Origin: Gemmatimonadaceae bacterium
Lineage (GTDB): Bacteria > Gemmatimonadota > Gemmatimonadetes > Gemmatimonadales > Gemmatimonadaceae
NCBI GenBank assembly: GCA_025358925.1
Contig: JANYHT010000062.1
Location: 1-64,000 of the forward strand
Reading direction: 5' to 3'
Length of the DNA stretch: 64,000 nucleotides
The notes below the pieces were generated by a model, which had not been told where the DNA came from, made no database searches, and was given only the letters and a program-made list of their open reading frames with translations. The translations under genes were made by a program, and so were the position numbers. Every line of letters starts with the position of its first letter. Positions within the stretch are counted from its first letter, which is position 1. Below, piece after piece: positions 1-8,471 of the stretch.

Positions 1-243
1 GCGTGGGCCAAGCAGCGGCACATTCATCTCGACTTCATTCAACCAGGGAAACCGCAGCAGAACGCGTAGGTCGAACGCTACAATCGCACGGTGCGGACCG
101 ACTGGCTCTCGCCGTGGCTCTTCGAGCGCATCGAAGAGGTACAGGAATCCGCGACACGCTGGCGCTGGACGTACAACAACGAACGCCCCAATATGGCATT
201 GGGTGGCATCACCCCGATCATGAAACTCGCACGTGCAGCGTAG
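1..243 (+). pseudogene. IS3-family transposase (OrfB) 3' remnant with internal stop
   Basis: Frame 1 from the first base reads as the C-terminal end of an IS3-family OrfB integrase: it contains the stretches 'DFIQPGKPQQNA' and 'VERYNRTVR' and ends with 'TYNNERPNMALGGITP', which are typical of the last part of the DDE domain around and after the catalytic Glu. Between the first two stretches the usual Tyr codon is TAG (67-69), so even this fragment cannot be read through. The rest of the element lies outside the window to the left. The frame closes with TAG at 241-243. The insertion faces into the blh gene and has removed its 3' part. Family assignment is by motif recognition only. Confidence 0.8.
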
Positions 244-281
244 ATCCACGTACGACGTCCCCTAATAAGGGGGGGATTACC
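244..281. repeat. Probable IS right terminal region / junction with blh
   Basis: Between the transposase stop and the point where blh coding similarity begins there is a G/C-run-rich stretch (CCCCTAATAAGGGGGGG, 258-274) ending in ...TTACCCA near 281. On the opposite strand it begins TGGGTAATCC, fitting an IS3-family end that starts with TG. The partner inverted repeat lies outside the window, so the exact boundary and the target duplication cannot be checked. Confidence 0.45.
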
Positions 282-673
282 CAGGGAAGAATCACGATGG
301 CCCCGCCAAAGGCGACTCGCGACATGGGTGACACACCATCCGCCGGATCCCCACTAAAATGGAACGCTGTGATTATCAGAAATCCGGCCAGAAACACAAA
401 TGGCCACTGAGTCCACAAAAGAATCACAGCGAGCATCAAAACGAGGTACCCTACCGTGAATAAAAACCATCCGCGTTGACCACGTACACGGTATTCCTGC
501 TTGCCGATGACAGGATCCAGTGCTCCGTGTGGCACGCCCAGCAGCACAATCAAAAACGCCGCCCCGAGTAGCTCCACACTCGGACTCAGTCGAGGCAGCC
601 AAAGCGATAACAGTGTAAGGCAGATCGCGGCCCCACTAAAGAGGGCGCCCTGCACTGTGATTGCTTTGTTCAT
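282..673 (-). pseudogene. blh: Brp/Blh-family beta-carotene 15,15'-dioxygenase, 3'-truncated by IS
   Basis: Blh cleaves beta-carotene into retinal in the membrane and usually has about 280-320 residues. Here about 130 genuine residues remain, with hydrophobic segments and the two N-terminal family motifs 'GVPHGALDP' and 'AFHFSGDP', whose His residues are expected iron ligands. After 'AIVILPW' the frame runs into IS-derived sequence and ends at 218, so the C-terminal His ligands are gone. The start at 673 is chosen because its ATG overlaps the crtY stop (ATGA); the frame also opens further upstream at 703. The cassette order on the minus strand is rhodopsin, crtY, blh. The product is almost certainly inactive. 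Confidence 0.85.
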
Positions 674-1840
674 CGTGCGCTTCGCAGTCGCATCGACGGC
701 CACTCAAACGCCGTTCGAAGTTGCCGCAAAAACAGTCCGAGCGGCAGGCTCGCGATCACCGACGCAACATCCAAGGGCCCGCCGCAGTCGCTGAGAAAGC
801 GGAGCACGCGACATGCATCAGTGCGGCTAAACAATCGCACAAATAGTTCGGGCGCCAGCTCCGGCTTATCGCGTAACACTGTCAGGAATACACGGTCCAT
901 CGCGCGTTGCGGCAGTGCGTCTGCGCGATGCGCGACATCGAACCCATTGTGCCGCAACGATGCAGCGGACGCACTCGCCCATCGCTGAATGCGCTGAAAT
1001 GCATAGCCGGTACTCTCGCGGCCAGCGCCAGCCATGAGTCCGACGCGCGCGTAGTCGGTTTCCACAGCGGGTGGTGATTGGGTGAGCCCCATCGGCAAGA
1101 CACCAGACTCGTCCCGTATGACACGGAACGCCGCTCCTTTCGTGACCGATCGGATAGCATCGTCCTGCGCTCGTGACAAATGCAACGGCGACAGGGGTCG
1201 CGGTCCGAAAACCGTATACTCCACCAATGCGCGTGTCGTGGAAAGCGGCAGCACATACCGAAACGCAATACCGTCGGACGTGGTCTCAACGAAATCCATC
1301 AGGTCCGCCACGGCGGTATCGAAGCGTGCGGGCGGACACTCAATTTCCTGCCCAAAGAAGGATTGCCACAAAATCACATTGCCGATTTGCGGCGCGACCG
1401 CTGGTCGCGTATCGATGATCCGCCGCGCGCGTACGGCTCCCGCCGACGTCTCGACGTGCCAACCTTGCTTCATCCGCTCAGGGACACCGATCACGACAGC
1501 GCCCGTTTCTAGATGCACGTTGGGAGACGATGCAATCCGCGCCTGCGCCTCGGCATAGAAGGCACCTGAGGGAAGCATGTCGTACGGCAGCGCACTGCAA
1601 TCAAACGTCACGGAACCACGCGCGCTGTTCACCCGCATTTTTCCAGGAATGGCTTACGAGATGCTGAAACCGAGCCGCATCGTGACGCCAAAAACACCAC
1701 GCGCGGTCGTGCGTGTACTCCGGTCGCGCCTCCAGTATCACGACGCGCGACTGCGCAGACCGAGCGTCAGGCAGCCGCACGCCAAGACTCAACCCTGCAC
1801 AGCCACCACCCAGGATCAGCAGATCCGTTTCAAGCGCCAT
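670..1840 (-). pseudogene. crtY: Lycopene beta-cyclase (CrtY type), frameshifted
   Basis: The N-terminal frame (1840 to 1601) carries a FAD-binding start 'LLILGGGCAGLSLGVRL' and the CrtY-like 'RAWCFW' block; the C-terminal frame (1638 to 670) continues with 'ALPYDMLPSGAFY' and an 'MGLTQSP...GLMAGAGRESTGYAF' region typical of the cyclase. The frames join cleanly if one base is removed from the run of five T on the plus strand at 1638-1642 (A5 on the coding strand), giving 'SHSWKMRVNSARG' and a protein of about 390 residues, the normal family length. CrtY would turn lycopene into beta-carotene, the precursor of retinal. The stop overlaps the blh start, as in an operon. The frameshift may be real or a homopolymer sequencing error. 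Confidence 0.85.
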
Positions 1841-1870
1841 ACATCACCGGCGGCAGCCGTTCGCCGCGAG

Positions 1871-2392
1871 TCAGGCGGTTCGCAGCGTCTTCGAATCATC
1901 TAACAGAGACTCAGACTTTCGTGCCGCGATGTTGAAGATCAACACACCAAACATCGCCTTGGAAATGATGTCGCAGATCGAATAGCCAACCTGCACGGCG
2001 GTGGTAGCGCCGCCGCCCGTGAATCCGATCATCGGGAACAGAAACACAATTGGGTAGAAGCACCACGAGACGATCGTGACCCAACGCGCCGTACTGATTA
2101 AACCGCGCACAGACTCAGGTTGCGTCGCAATGGATCGCTTGAGCCCAGTCGACAGATCCAGCACGATCAGTGCAAACGGTATCATCGAAAAGCTCCACCA
2201 GAGCCAGTGTGTTCCGGGCAGTGTTGCAATCTGTCCAAGATACCCAAGCACGATCATCAGCGCGGCAAGCAGGCCAAGCTTGGTGCTCTTCGACACTGTT
2301 TCTTTTCGGCCCAGCTGCATAACAAGAATGAGTTCAATTAGCAGCAGTGGTACGGTCAACAACCAATCGACATAGCGATACGCATCGTTGAA
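1871..2392 (-). pseudogene. Xanthorhodopsin-type proton-pump rhodopsin, 5'-truncated
   Basis: About 173 residues are visible, starting at 'FNDAYRYVDWLLTVP' (start of helix C) and ending after helix G. Helix C has the outward proton-pump triad spacing D-x3-T-x6-E ('DWLLTVPLLLIE'), with Leu at the green-tuning position eight residues after the Asp. Helix G contains 'GYSICDIISKAMFG', whose Lys would bind retinal. Helices A and B, roughly 80 residues, are missing: codons upstream (2393-2489) are open but Arg/Ser-rich and unlike any rhodopsin helix, and the region before that belongs to another protein. No proper start codon is seen. In helix E the motif is 'SWCFYP', where I recall the carotenoid-antenna rhodopsins having Gly in place of Cys. 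It sits upstream of crtY and blh, which would supply retinal. Confidence 0.88.
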
Positions 2393-2465
2393 ACGTGGCC
2401 CATTGAGAGCACCAGATCTTCGTCGTCTTCGGTACGTAGATCTCGAGCGCGGAGAGTCGTCATCG

Positions 2466-3059
2466 CTACGCCTGGACCCGCGCGAGATGTATTAACAGTT
2501 CCAATACTTCATTGAACTGTCGTGGTATCAACACAAGGTTTGGCGTAATGTCATTGCTGAATCGCAACGTGTGTGTATCGGCCGTGTACTGCAACACCGG
2601 CGTACCAAGCAGCGCGAGTGTCGAAGCGATACTCGTGGCCTCCAACCTCGCCTGCAACTGAGCATCGTTTGACTTGATTTGCCAACCGTCGCGACCAATT
2701 CCCAAAATTGACTTCTCGTGATAGATGCTCCAATCATGCACACCCGCGACATCAGTCAGCAAAACTTCAAATTCATTGTATCGGTCAGGCGAATCGAAAT
2801 GATAGCGATTCCGCTGCGGTGTCATGATCGCACGTACTGCATGTCCTTTATATGTGCCGTGGAGTGAACTCGACACCGCGGCACTTCGGTCGTAAACAAC
2901 CGTACCACCGACAATCGGAACCAGTGGCGCCCATGCCTTGGTAAAGCTGCGATTTTTCCATGCGCTGTGCGCGCGACCGATCCCGTATGCGACGATCAGG
3001 AAAATTACGATCACGACCGAACCGAGAATGATGTCGGAGGTGGACACATCTTGTTTCAT
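2466..3059 (-). CDS. Hypothetical protein with N-terminal membrane anchor, 197 aa
   Basis: I do not recognise this protein. It has one N-terminal hydrophobic helix ('IILGSVVIVIFLIVAYGIG', about residues 8-26), then a soluble domain of about 165 residues with mixed alpha/beta character and no cysteine motif. The start at 3059 is preferred over the longer frame (3158) because the extension is Arg/Cys-rich and unlike coding sequence, and GAAGG lies just before this ATG. It lies downstream of the M50/HlyD gene on the same strand with a gap of about 135 bases and may be the end of that operon. Four bases after its stop another frame begins (ATG 2463) and runs into the truncated rhodopsin out of frame. 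Confidence 0.7.
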   Translation of the reverse strand: MKQDVSTSDIILGSVVIVIFLIVAYGIGRAHSAWKNRSFTKAWAPLVPIVGGTVVYDRSAAVSSSLHGTYKGHAVRAIMTPQRNRYHFDSPDRYNEFEVLLTDVAGVHDWSIYHEKSILGIGRDGWQIKSNDAQLQARLEATSIASTLALLGTPVLQYTADTHTLRFSNDITPNLVLIPRQFNEVLELLIHLARVQA

Positions 3060-3194
3060 ACGGTGCCTTCGCGAGGAGAGGTGAGAGCGACTAATTCCGG
3101 TACACGTCGACGTCTGGTCTACCAACCGTCGAACGCCGCAGCACGCGTTGTCAGTCACGCTGCTCGGAACGGCGCGCCCGCGGCGCCGCCTGAA

Positions 3195-5264
3195 TTAAAG
3201 CAACAAATCGGAGCGGAGGCGCGATCGCACGTTCCACACGATTGCACCAAGCAACGTGCTACGTCGCCACACAACGCGCGCTTCTCCCGATGCCCCAGCC
3301 CGCAACAGCGTGTCACGCGAAAGCTTCACGCGCACCTCGACCACACCGTCTGCGCTCAACATGCGATTCGACGCTGCGGCGACGCTCTCCACCACACCGA
3401 CCAGCGGCTCCGCCGCGTTCTCCAACGACAGCATCCGCACCGGATTTCCGACACGCACGCCCAACGCACCAGCACCGCGCAATTGCACGACAGCCTCGAG
3501 CGTTGAGAGGTCAGCGAGTCGCAGCAGCGTATCACCCAATTGCACGCGGCGACCCAACAACTGCTCGGGCCGAGGAGAAACCACCATGCCCGCGACGCCC
3601 GCACGCACGCTCAGCGCCTCCGCTTGCCGACGAGCCGCGCCTAGCCGGGCTGCCGCAGCGCCGGACTGCGCGTCGAGCACCGTGACATCACCGCTTCGCG
3701 CCCGCGCCCGTGCACGCATCGCCCAGGAGCGCAGTGAATCGTCGCTGCGGCTCTCGCGCAGTTCGGTGCGCACGAGGTCAAAGTTCGCCAATCGCAGCAC
3801 CGGTGCGCCCAGCGCCAGCACATCACCTTCGCGAACAAATACTGACGCCACCACACCCGCCGACGGCGCGGTCACGGTCAGTGCCGTGGATGGTAGCACC
3901 ACGAACGTGCCGCTCGCTGTGAGCCCGACCGGCACGAACGCAAAAATAATGAGCAACAGCAGTGCCGCGATCAATCCGTTGCGCCACCGTGCGCGCCGCG
4001 CGCTGCTGCCAGCCAGTGCGCGCACGCCGATGGCGACTACGGTCCGCACCCAAACGAGTAGTGTGCCTCCAATGCCGCGCGTCATGTACAGCACCGTCAA
4101 CAGTAGAAGCCCCGACACAAGCATGCCGAGGGTATGGTCAGCCCACCGGATAACACTCAATGCGATGGTTACCAAAATGACTGTGCCGTACAGCCACGAT
4201 GACGCACCGTAGCCCAGCAGGATCCGCGCCTCTCGCCGATCAAGCGCGGGCAGCTGCACTTCCTCGCGCAGCGCATGTCGGCGTATCCACGTCCCGGCGT
4301 ACGCCTGCGAGCGTTGGCGCAGGTTCGTGATCTCGAGCCAATCACCAAGCGCGAAGTATCCGTCCAGCGGCAACAACGGGTTCGCGTTCGTGAGCAGGTT
4401 AAAAATCCCACCCACGAGCATCGTCGCTATCGCCAGCTGACTGAGCACGGAACCAGGTGCGATCAGCAACCAGACGATAGCGATCACTGCGGTTACCACG
4501 AACTCGATCCACGCGCCCGCTGCCGTCACCCACAACCGCGCTCGCCTTTCAGGAAAACTCCACGCGTCATTCACGTTGGCATAAAACGCCGGCATGCAGA
4601 ACAACAGCATGACGCCCATCTCGTGCACTTTGCCGCCAAAGTGTTTGCACGCGTAGGCGTGCCCGAGTTCGTGAATCGCCGTGAGCAGCGAGAATGCGAC
4701 GATGATCACGACGACGGACCACGGGGTCATCGCCCCGAAGGCAAACGTGGCCGACAAATCTCGCGCGTAGGTGTCGCGCTGCGAGATCATGATGTACGCG
4801 TAAACCGCGAACAGTAGGAGCGACGTGACCACAAATACCGGGGTAAAGCACCAGCGAACCAGCGGATACGTACGCGTCAAGAACGCGTCCGGGTCACCAA
4901 ACGAGAAGCGTAATCGAAGCAGCTCACCCCGAATCAGCGAACGCGTACGACGACGTTCGGCACGCAAGCGTTCCAACTGCTGCGTGGTGCGTTCAACTAA
5001 TGTGCGCTCAAGTAGCCCGAGCCCCAACAATTTGCGGGCAAACCCTTCAACCGTCGCCACCGAAACTCGCACGCCATCGGCGACCAACTGCTCGGCCACA
5101 TCGGCCGCCGACCTCGCACCGTCGAACAAGCGCATGACGCGGATCTCGACTGGGCGAAACCGAAAGTACTTGTGTGTGGTGGGATCCTTCACCACAAAAC
5201 TTTGCTCGTTGCGAAAGATCTGCTCCACGATCGTCAAATCCGCACGCAGCAGAGGGGCGCTCAC
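3195..5264 (-). CDS. PqqD-like / M50 site-2 metalloprotease / HlyD fusion protein
   Basis: 689 residues. Residues about 15-90 resemble a PqqD/RRE-like winged-helix domain ('DPTTHKYFRFRPVEIRVMRL'), the fold that binds leader peptides in RiPP systems. A multi-pass membrane protease domain follows, with HELGH at 198-202 and the second metal-binding motif 'NPLLPLDGYF' at about 295-304, as in site-2 proteases. After further membrane segments, a membrane helix near 435-450 leads into a periplasmic biotinyl-lipoyl/HlyD-like region ('TAPSAGVVASVFVREGDVL'). The start is GTG, with the upstream adaptor gene ending three bases earlier, so the two are probably co-translated. The architecture resembles YydH/peptide-export proteases. 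Likely role: processing or export of a small peptide from the membrane; the substrate is unproven. Confidence 0.82.
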   Translation of the reverse strand: MSAPLLRADLTIVEQIFRNEQSFVVKDPTTHKYFRFRPVEIRVMRLFDGARSAADVAEQLVADGVRVSVATVEGFARKLLGLGLLERTLVERTTQQLERLRAERRRTRSLIRGELLRLRFSFGDPDAFLTRTYPLVRWCFTPVFVVTSLLLFAVYAYIMISQRDTYARDLSATFAFGAMTPWSVVVIIVAFSLLTAIHELGHAYACKHFGGKVHEMGVMLLFCMPAFYANVNDAWSFPERRARLWVTAAGAWIEFVVTAVIAIVWLLIAPGSVLSQLAIATMLVGGIFNLLTNANPLLPLDGYFALGDWLEITNLRQRSQAYAGTWIRRHALREEVQLPALDRREARILLGYGASSWLYGTVILVTIALSVIRWADHTLGMLVSGLLLLTVLYMTRGIGGTLLVWVRTVVAIGVRALAGSSARRARWRNGLIAALLLLIIFAFVPVGLTASGTFVVLPSTALTVTAPSAGVVASVFVREGDVLALGAPVLRLANFDLVRTELRESRSDDSLRSWAMRARARARSGDVTVLDAQSGAAAARLGAARRQAEALSVRAGVAGMVVSPRPEQLLGRRVQLGDTLLRLADLSTLEAVVQLRGAGALGVRVGNPVRMLSLENAAEPLVGVVESVAAASNRMLSADGVVEVRVKLSRDTLLRAGASGEARVVWRRSTLLGAIVWNVRSRLRSDLLL

Positions 5265-5267
5265 ACG

Positions 5268-6245
5268 CTATCGCCGAGGCGTCGCAAGGCGCTCACCGGC
5301 GCTTAATCCGCTCACGATTTCCACGCGGTCACCATCGACCGCTACACCCAGCACCACAGGACGCAACGTCGTGCGTGCACCATCGACGACCAACGCAAAG
5401 CCCTCCGGCGATAGTCCGGCCCGCGGCGCTACAAGCACGTGTCGCCGCTCGCTCCCCATCTCCGCCGTGACGCTCTGCCCTGAGAGGAAGCGCACACCGC
5501 CGAGGCGAAGGATTACTTCACGCGTGCCGCTCGCGGCGTCGAGGGCCGGTGCCGTGAAGAGCACACGTGCCTGATCTCGCGTGACCCCGTTCGCGGCTAC
5601 AATCGTGGCGCGATCACCAATGCGCACCGATGTCGCCGTCGCATCGTCCACGCGCACGCGCACCAACAACGGCGACGTTTCTACCACGCGAAACAACGTG
5701 TCTCCCACTGCGACGAGCTGTCGCGGGCGCACGTAGCGCGCCATCACGCGACCGCTAAACGGTGCGACCACACGCGTCAGGTCCAACTCTCGACGCGCCT
5801 TGAGCAGCGCGAGCTCTGCCTCGCGCAAATCTTCCTCCACGCGTTCCGAGTCGGCTACGGCCACTCCACCACTCGGTGACAGCGCACGGGAGCGCAATCG
5901 TGCGTTGCGCGCGCGATCCACGACCACTTGTGCACGCGCCAGTTCGATCTCCTGCGCACGATGCTCGATTGACGCCATCACTGCATCCGAGCGCACCTCC
6001 GATCCGAGTTGCACCGACAATGAATCGATCATGCCGGCCGCGCGCGCCGCGACGGCGACATCATGTTCGACATACACTTGTCCCGTGAACGATCGCGGCG
6101 ACGTCACCGTCGCGGTATCCACCAACATTGACGACGTGGGGATTGTCGTCGTGGGCGCCTTCGCATCAGGCGGAGCTGACTTGCACGCTGCCAATAGGAG
6201 AAACGTTACGACAAGGGCGTGCGCGCGGAGCGCACCAAGCTGCAT
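5268..6245 (-). CDS. Lipoprotein periplasmic adaptor (RND/HlyD membrane-fusion family)
   Basis: 325 residues from the chosen ATG. The N-terminus is a lipoprotein signal with lipobox 'LLLAAC' (Cys 21). It is followed by the typical membrane-fusion-protein layout: lipoyl half ('RAAGMIDSLSVQLGSEV'), a coiled coil ('EEDLREAELALLKARRELDL'), second lipoyl half ('VVAPFSGRVMARYVRP') and beta-barrel. Such proteins bridge an inner-membrane pump to the outer membrane, but no RND or ABC pump gene is adjacent. The start at 6245 is chosen because it forms TGATG with the stop of the GAF-HlyD gene and puts the signal peptide at the N-terminus; the frame is open back to 6272. The next gene starts three bases downstream. 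Confidence 0.85.
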   Translation of the reverse strand: MQLGALRAHALVVTFLLLAACKSAPPDAKAPTTTIPTSSMLVDTATVTSPRSFTGQVYVEHDVAVAARAAGMIDSLSVQLGSEVRSDAVMASIEHRAQEIELARAQVVVDRARNARLRSRALSPSGGVAVADSERVEEDLREAELALLKARRELDLTRVVAPFSGRVMARYVRPRQLVAVGDTLFRVVETSPLLVRVRVDDATATSVRIGDRATIVAANGVTRDQARVLFTAPALDAASGTREVILRLGGVRFLSGQSVTAEMGSERRHVLVAPRAGLSPEGFALVVDGARTTLRPVVLGVAVDGDRVEIVSGLSAGERLATPRR

Positions 6246-8212
6246 CACAGCCACGACCACATCCTCCACCACAAGAGTCTGACTACACGTACCGGCGTGC
6301 GCAGCAGCCGCCCTGCCAACGAAGCCGGTGCCGTGAGCACTCGCGCATGCGCCGCCATCCCTGGCTTCACCGCGCCATCACTATTCGGCACCAGCGCCCG
6401 CACGAGATACCGGACCACAGTATCGCCCGTCAACGCCATCGCTCCCACCGACGTGACGCGACCGTCAATCGTGCGCTGCGGCAGCGCTTCCATGCGGATG
6501 CGAACTGGATCGCCTACGCGCACTCGGTTGATGTCGCGCTGGTCTACGCCAAACTCAAGCTCCAACGTGTCCGTGCGCCCGAGCACGATGAACGACTCAC
6601 CGGCTGCGAGCTTGCTGTCCACCTTCCGTTCGGGCCGTGCGGAGAGCACCACCCCGCGCATCGGCGCACGCAACGTCATGCTCGACAGCTCGACCTCGCG
6701 CAACACCAGGTCAGCGCGCGCTGATTTCTCGAGCATGGTTTCCAGACGCTGTTCGGCAGCGTCGCCCCGACTTGCCGCGACGACCGCACTCTGTTTCGCG
6801 ACCAGCATCGTGGCCATCGCATTCTCCCGCGCTGCGCGCGCATCCACGTCGCGCAACCGCGCAATCGGGTCGCCCGGTGCGACGCTCATACCTTCACGCA
6901 CCATCACTTGATCGACCGTACCCGCCGCCAACGAACGCACGTCGGTGAAGCCCGTCGGCAGGAACACGGGCGACTCGGCGACGACCCGCAATGGCCACTG
7001 AATCAGCGTGAGCGCGACGAGCGTCAAAACTCCAATGGACGCAGCAGCGGCGCGTTTACGCTGCGGAATGGCGAAGAACGCGGCCCGCTTAGCACTGATC
7101 GCGCCGAGCGCCTGCGCCATCGGCACTTGGCTGTACAGCTTGGCATTGCGGATAGCGACGGTTGCTTGGTTCGCCATGATCGCCGCAATGTCTCGTTCGC
7201 GCGTGCTGGCGAATTCGGCACGCTTCGCCTCGAACAGGAGAATGCCAACAATCCCTTCCTCGTCACGCAGCGGCAGATAAAGGCCACTGTGCATCCCCGT
7301 CTGCGCCAATTCACCGTCGAAAAATTGCAGGAAGATGCGCTCCGTATCCGAGCCCGGCGCTTCGCGATCGGAGAGGTAAAACGCTTCGCCGGTGCCTGCG
7401 GCCCATGCCGCACGGAACGCGAGGTCACGCATTGCGTCCGCCTTAGAGTCGACGGCCGACGCGCCAGCTACTGCGCGGATGTCGCATGCGCCGTTCTCGT
7501 ACAACGCGAGTGCCCCGAGGTCGAACGACAGCGCCCTCGCGGCAATGTTGACGACCGTCTGTAACACGCGATCAAGGTCAAGCGACGATCCGATCTCGCG
7601 ACTGACTTCCTGAATCAACTTGAGGTCGTCGGAGCGGTCGGCGGCCTTCATGCGTGCCGCCAGTCGCAGCGCGGAGGCGGTCCCCTCCGCCAGCAGCATT
7701 AACGCCTCGCGGTCACTGTCCACAAACGGCAACGCCACATCGCCGGACTGGGTCGTCGCGTCACGCGCGACGCGCAGGTAACCCACGGTGCTGGTGCCTG
7801 AGATAATCGGCTCAACCAGCGTGCGCAATTCGCCGTCACGACCGCCGAGCACTGATATCGCCACGGTTGATCCGCGCAGCGCATCGGCGCCTAGCCCAAC
7901 GGCCAGTTGGCAGGTAGCCTGATCATCGCCGGGCACCCAGAAGGAGCTGCTGTCGGCGCTCAGCAACCTTCGGGCGGCGTTGAGCGCCGTGGAGAGCAGC
8001 GTGCGCTGATCCTGCTCTCCAACCATGTCCAGCACCGCTCGCACTGTTTGCTGCAGCCGCGTATCGGACAACGCCGCGCTCGGGTCGGGGAATGAAGAAG
8101 GAGCGGCGGAAGACTCCACGTGGCCGACGAACGGGAGAACTGCGCGATGCCGACGATAAAGCGGGAAGATGCCACGCGTTTCATGCGGACACAACCATGT
8201 TAATACGAGCAA
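6245..8212 (-). CDS. GAF-GAF-TM-HlyD adaptor protein
   Basis: Up to 655 residues. Two GAF-like sensory domains (about 70-185 and 205-360; the second contains 'GLYLPLRDEEGIVGILLF') are followed by a membrane helix (about 388-408) and a periplasmic HlyD-type adaptor: lipoyl motif 'GTVDQVMVREGMSVAPGDPI', a short helical hairpin and a barrel domain. This joins cytoplasmic ligand or redox sensing to a periplasmic export adaptor in one chain. The start is uncertain: the frame opens with TTG at 8212, right beside the terminator hairpin, and an internal GTG at 8119 is an alternative; no clear ribosome site marks either. It ends in TGATG coupling with the lipoprotein adaptor gene. Confidence 0.82.
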   Translation of the reverse strand: MLVLTWLCPHETRGIFPLYRRHRAVLPFVGHVESSAAPSSFPDPSAALSDTRLQQTVRAVLDMVGEQDQRTLLSTALNAARRLLSADSSSFWVPGDDQATCQLAVGLGADALRGSTVAISVLGGRDGELRTLVEPIISGTSTVGYLRVARDATTQSGDVALPFVDSDREALMLLAEGTASALRLAARMKAADRSDDLKLIQEVSREIGSSLDLDRVLQTVVNIAARALSFDLGALALYENGACDIRAVAGASAVDSKADAMRDLAFRAAWAAGTGEAFYLSDREAPGSDTERIFLQFFDGELAQTGMHSGLYLPLRDEEGIVGILLFEAKRAEFASTRERDIAAIMANQATVAIRNAKLYSQVPMAQALGAISAKRAAFFAIPQRKRAAAASIGVLTLVALTLIQWPLRVVAESPVFLPTGFTDVRSLAAGTVDQVMVREGMSVAPGDPIARLRDVDARAARENAMATMLVAKQSAVVAASRGDAAEQRLETMLEKSARADLVLREVELSSMTLRAPMRGVVLSARPERKVDSKLAAGESFIVLGRTDTLELEFGVDQRDINRVRVGDPVRIRMEALPQRTIDGRVTSVGAMALTGDTVVRYLVRALVPNSDGAVKPGMAAHARVLTAPASLAGRLLRTPVRVVRLLWWRMWSWL

Positions 8213-8221
8213 TCAAACGTG

Positions 8222-8250
8222 AAAAACCGGACGAGAATCGTCCGGTTTTT
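8222..8250. terminator. Perfect intrinsic terminator hairpin between peptide gene and adaptor operon
   Basis: The 13-base arms AAAAACCGGACGA (8222-8234) and TCGTCCGGTTTTT (8238-8250) pair perfectly around a 3-base loop and give a U-run in either direction. It lies about 60 bases after the stop of the 52-residue peptide gene and just before the GAF-HlyD frame, all on the minus strand. It would end most peptide-gene transcripts, with some read-through into the adaptor genes. Confidence 0.85.
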
Positions 8251-8312
8251 CGAGGAGCCAATCTCCGGGATCGCGCGCTGTGACGCGATCGCCTAGGGAA
8301 CAAGCCGCAGCA

Positions 8313-8471
8313 CTACGGCGCCACCACTCGCGGGGCAATGCGCTCCTCAAGTTCCTGCGCGTTCAGTTCGATCGATTCTGCGTCTTTGCCAGTGGCCTGC
8401 TTGACCTGAAGTTTCTGTCCGTCCGTAAGGTCGATGCGGATGAAGTTCTCGTCCTTGCTCTGCTGGAACAT
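8313..8471 (-). CDS. Small 52-aa peptide with C-terminal LEERIAP motif (putative precursor)
   Basis: The protein starts 'MFQQSKDENFIRIDLTDGQK', is charged and soluble through its middle ('VKQATGKDAESIELNAQ') and ends 'ELEERIAPRVVAP'. The start at 8471 is preferred over the upstream ATG at 8525 because GGAG lies five bases before it. There are no cysteines and no signal peptide. The LE-x-R core followed by a short hydrophobic/proline tail resembles the LEPR- and LEDR-type sorting or processing motifs I recall from Planctomycetes proteins; this is inference. Its position upstream of a PqqD-like/M50 protease and adaptor genes, separated by a terminator, is how RiPP or processed-peptide precursors are often arranged. 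A function as precursor is a hypothesis. Confidence 0.7.
   Translation of the reverse strand: MFQQSKDENFIRIDLTDGQKLQVKQATGKDAESIELNAQELEERIAPRVVAP

Noticed and set aside
1082-1558. Plus-strand frame of 158 codons opposite crtY
   Set aside because: Shadow of the CrtY coding sequence with no motif.
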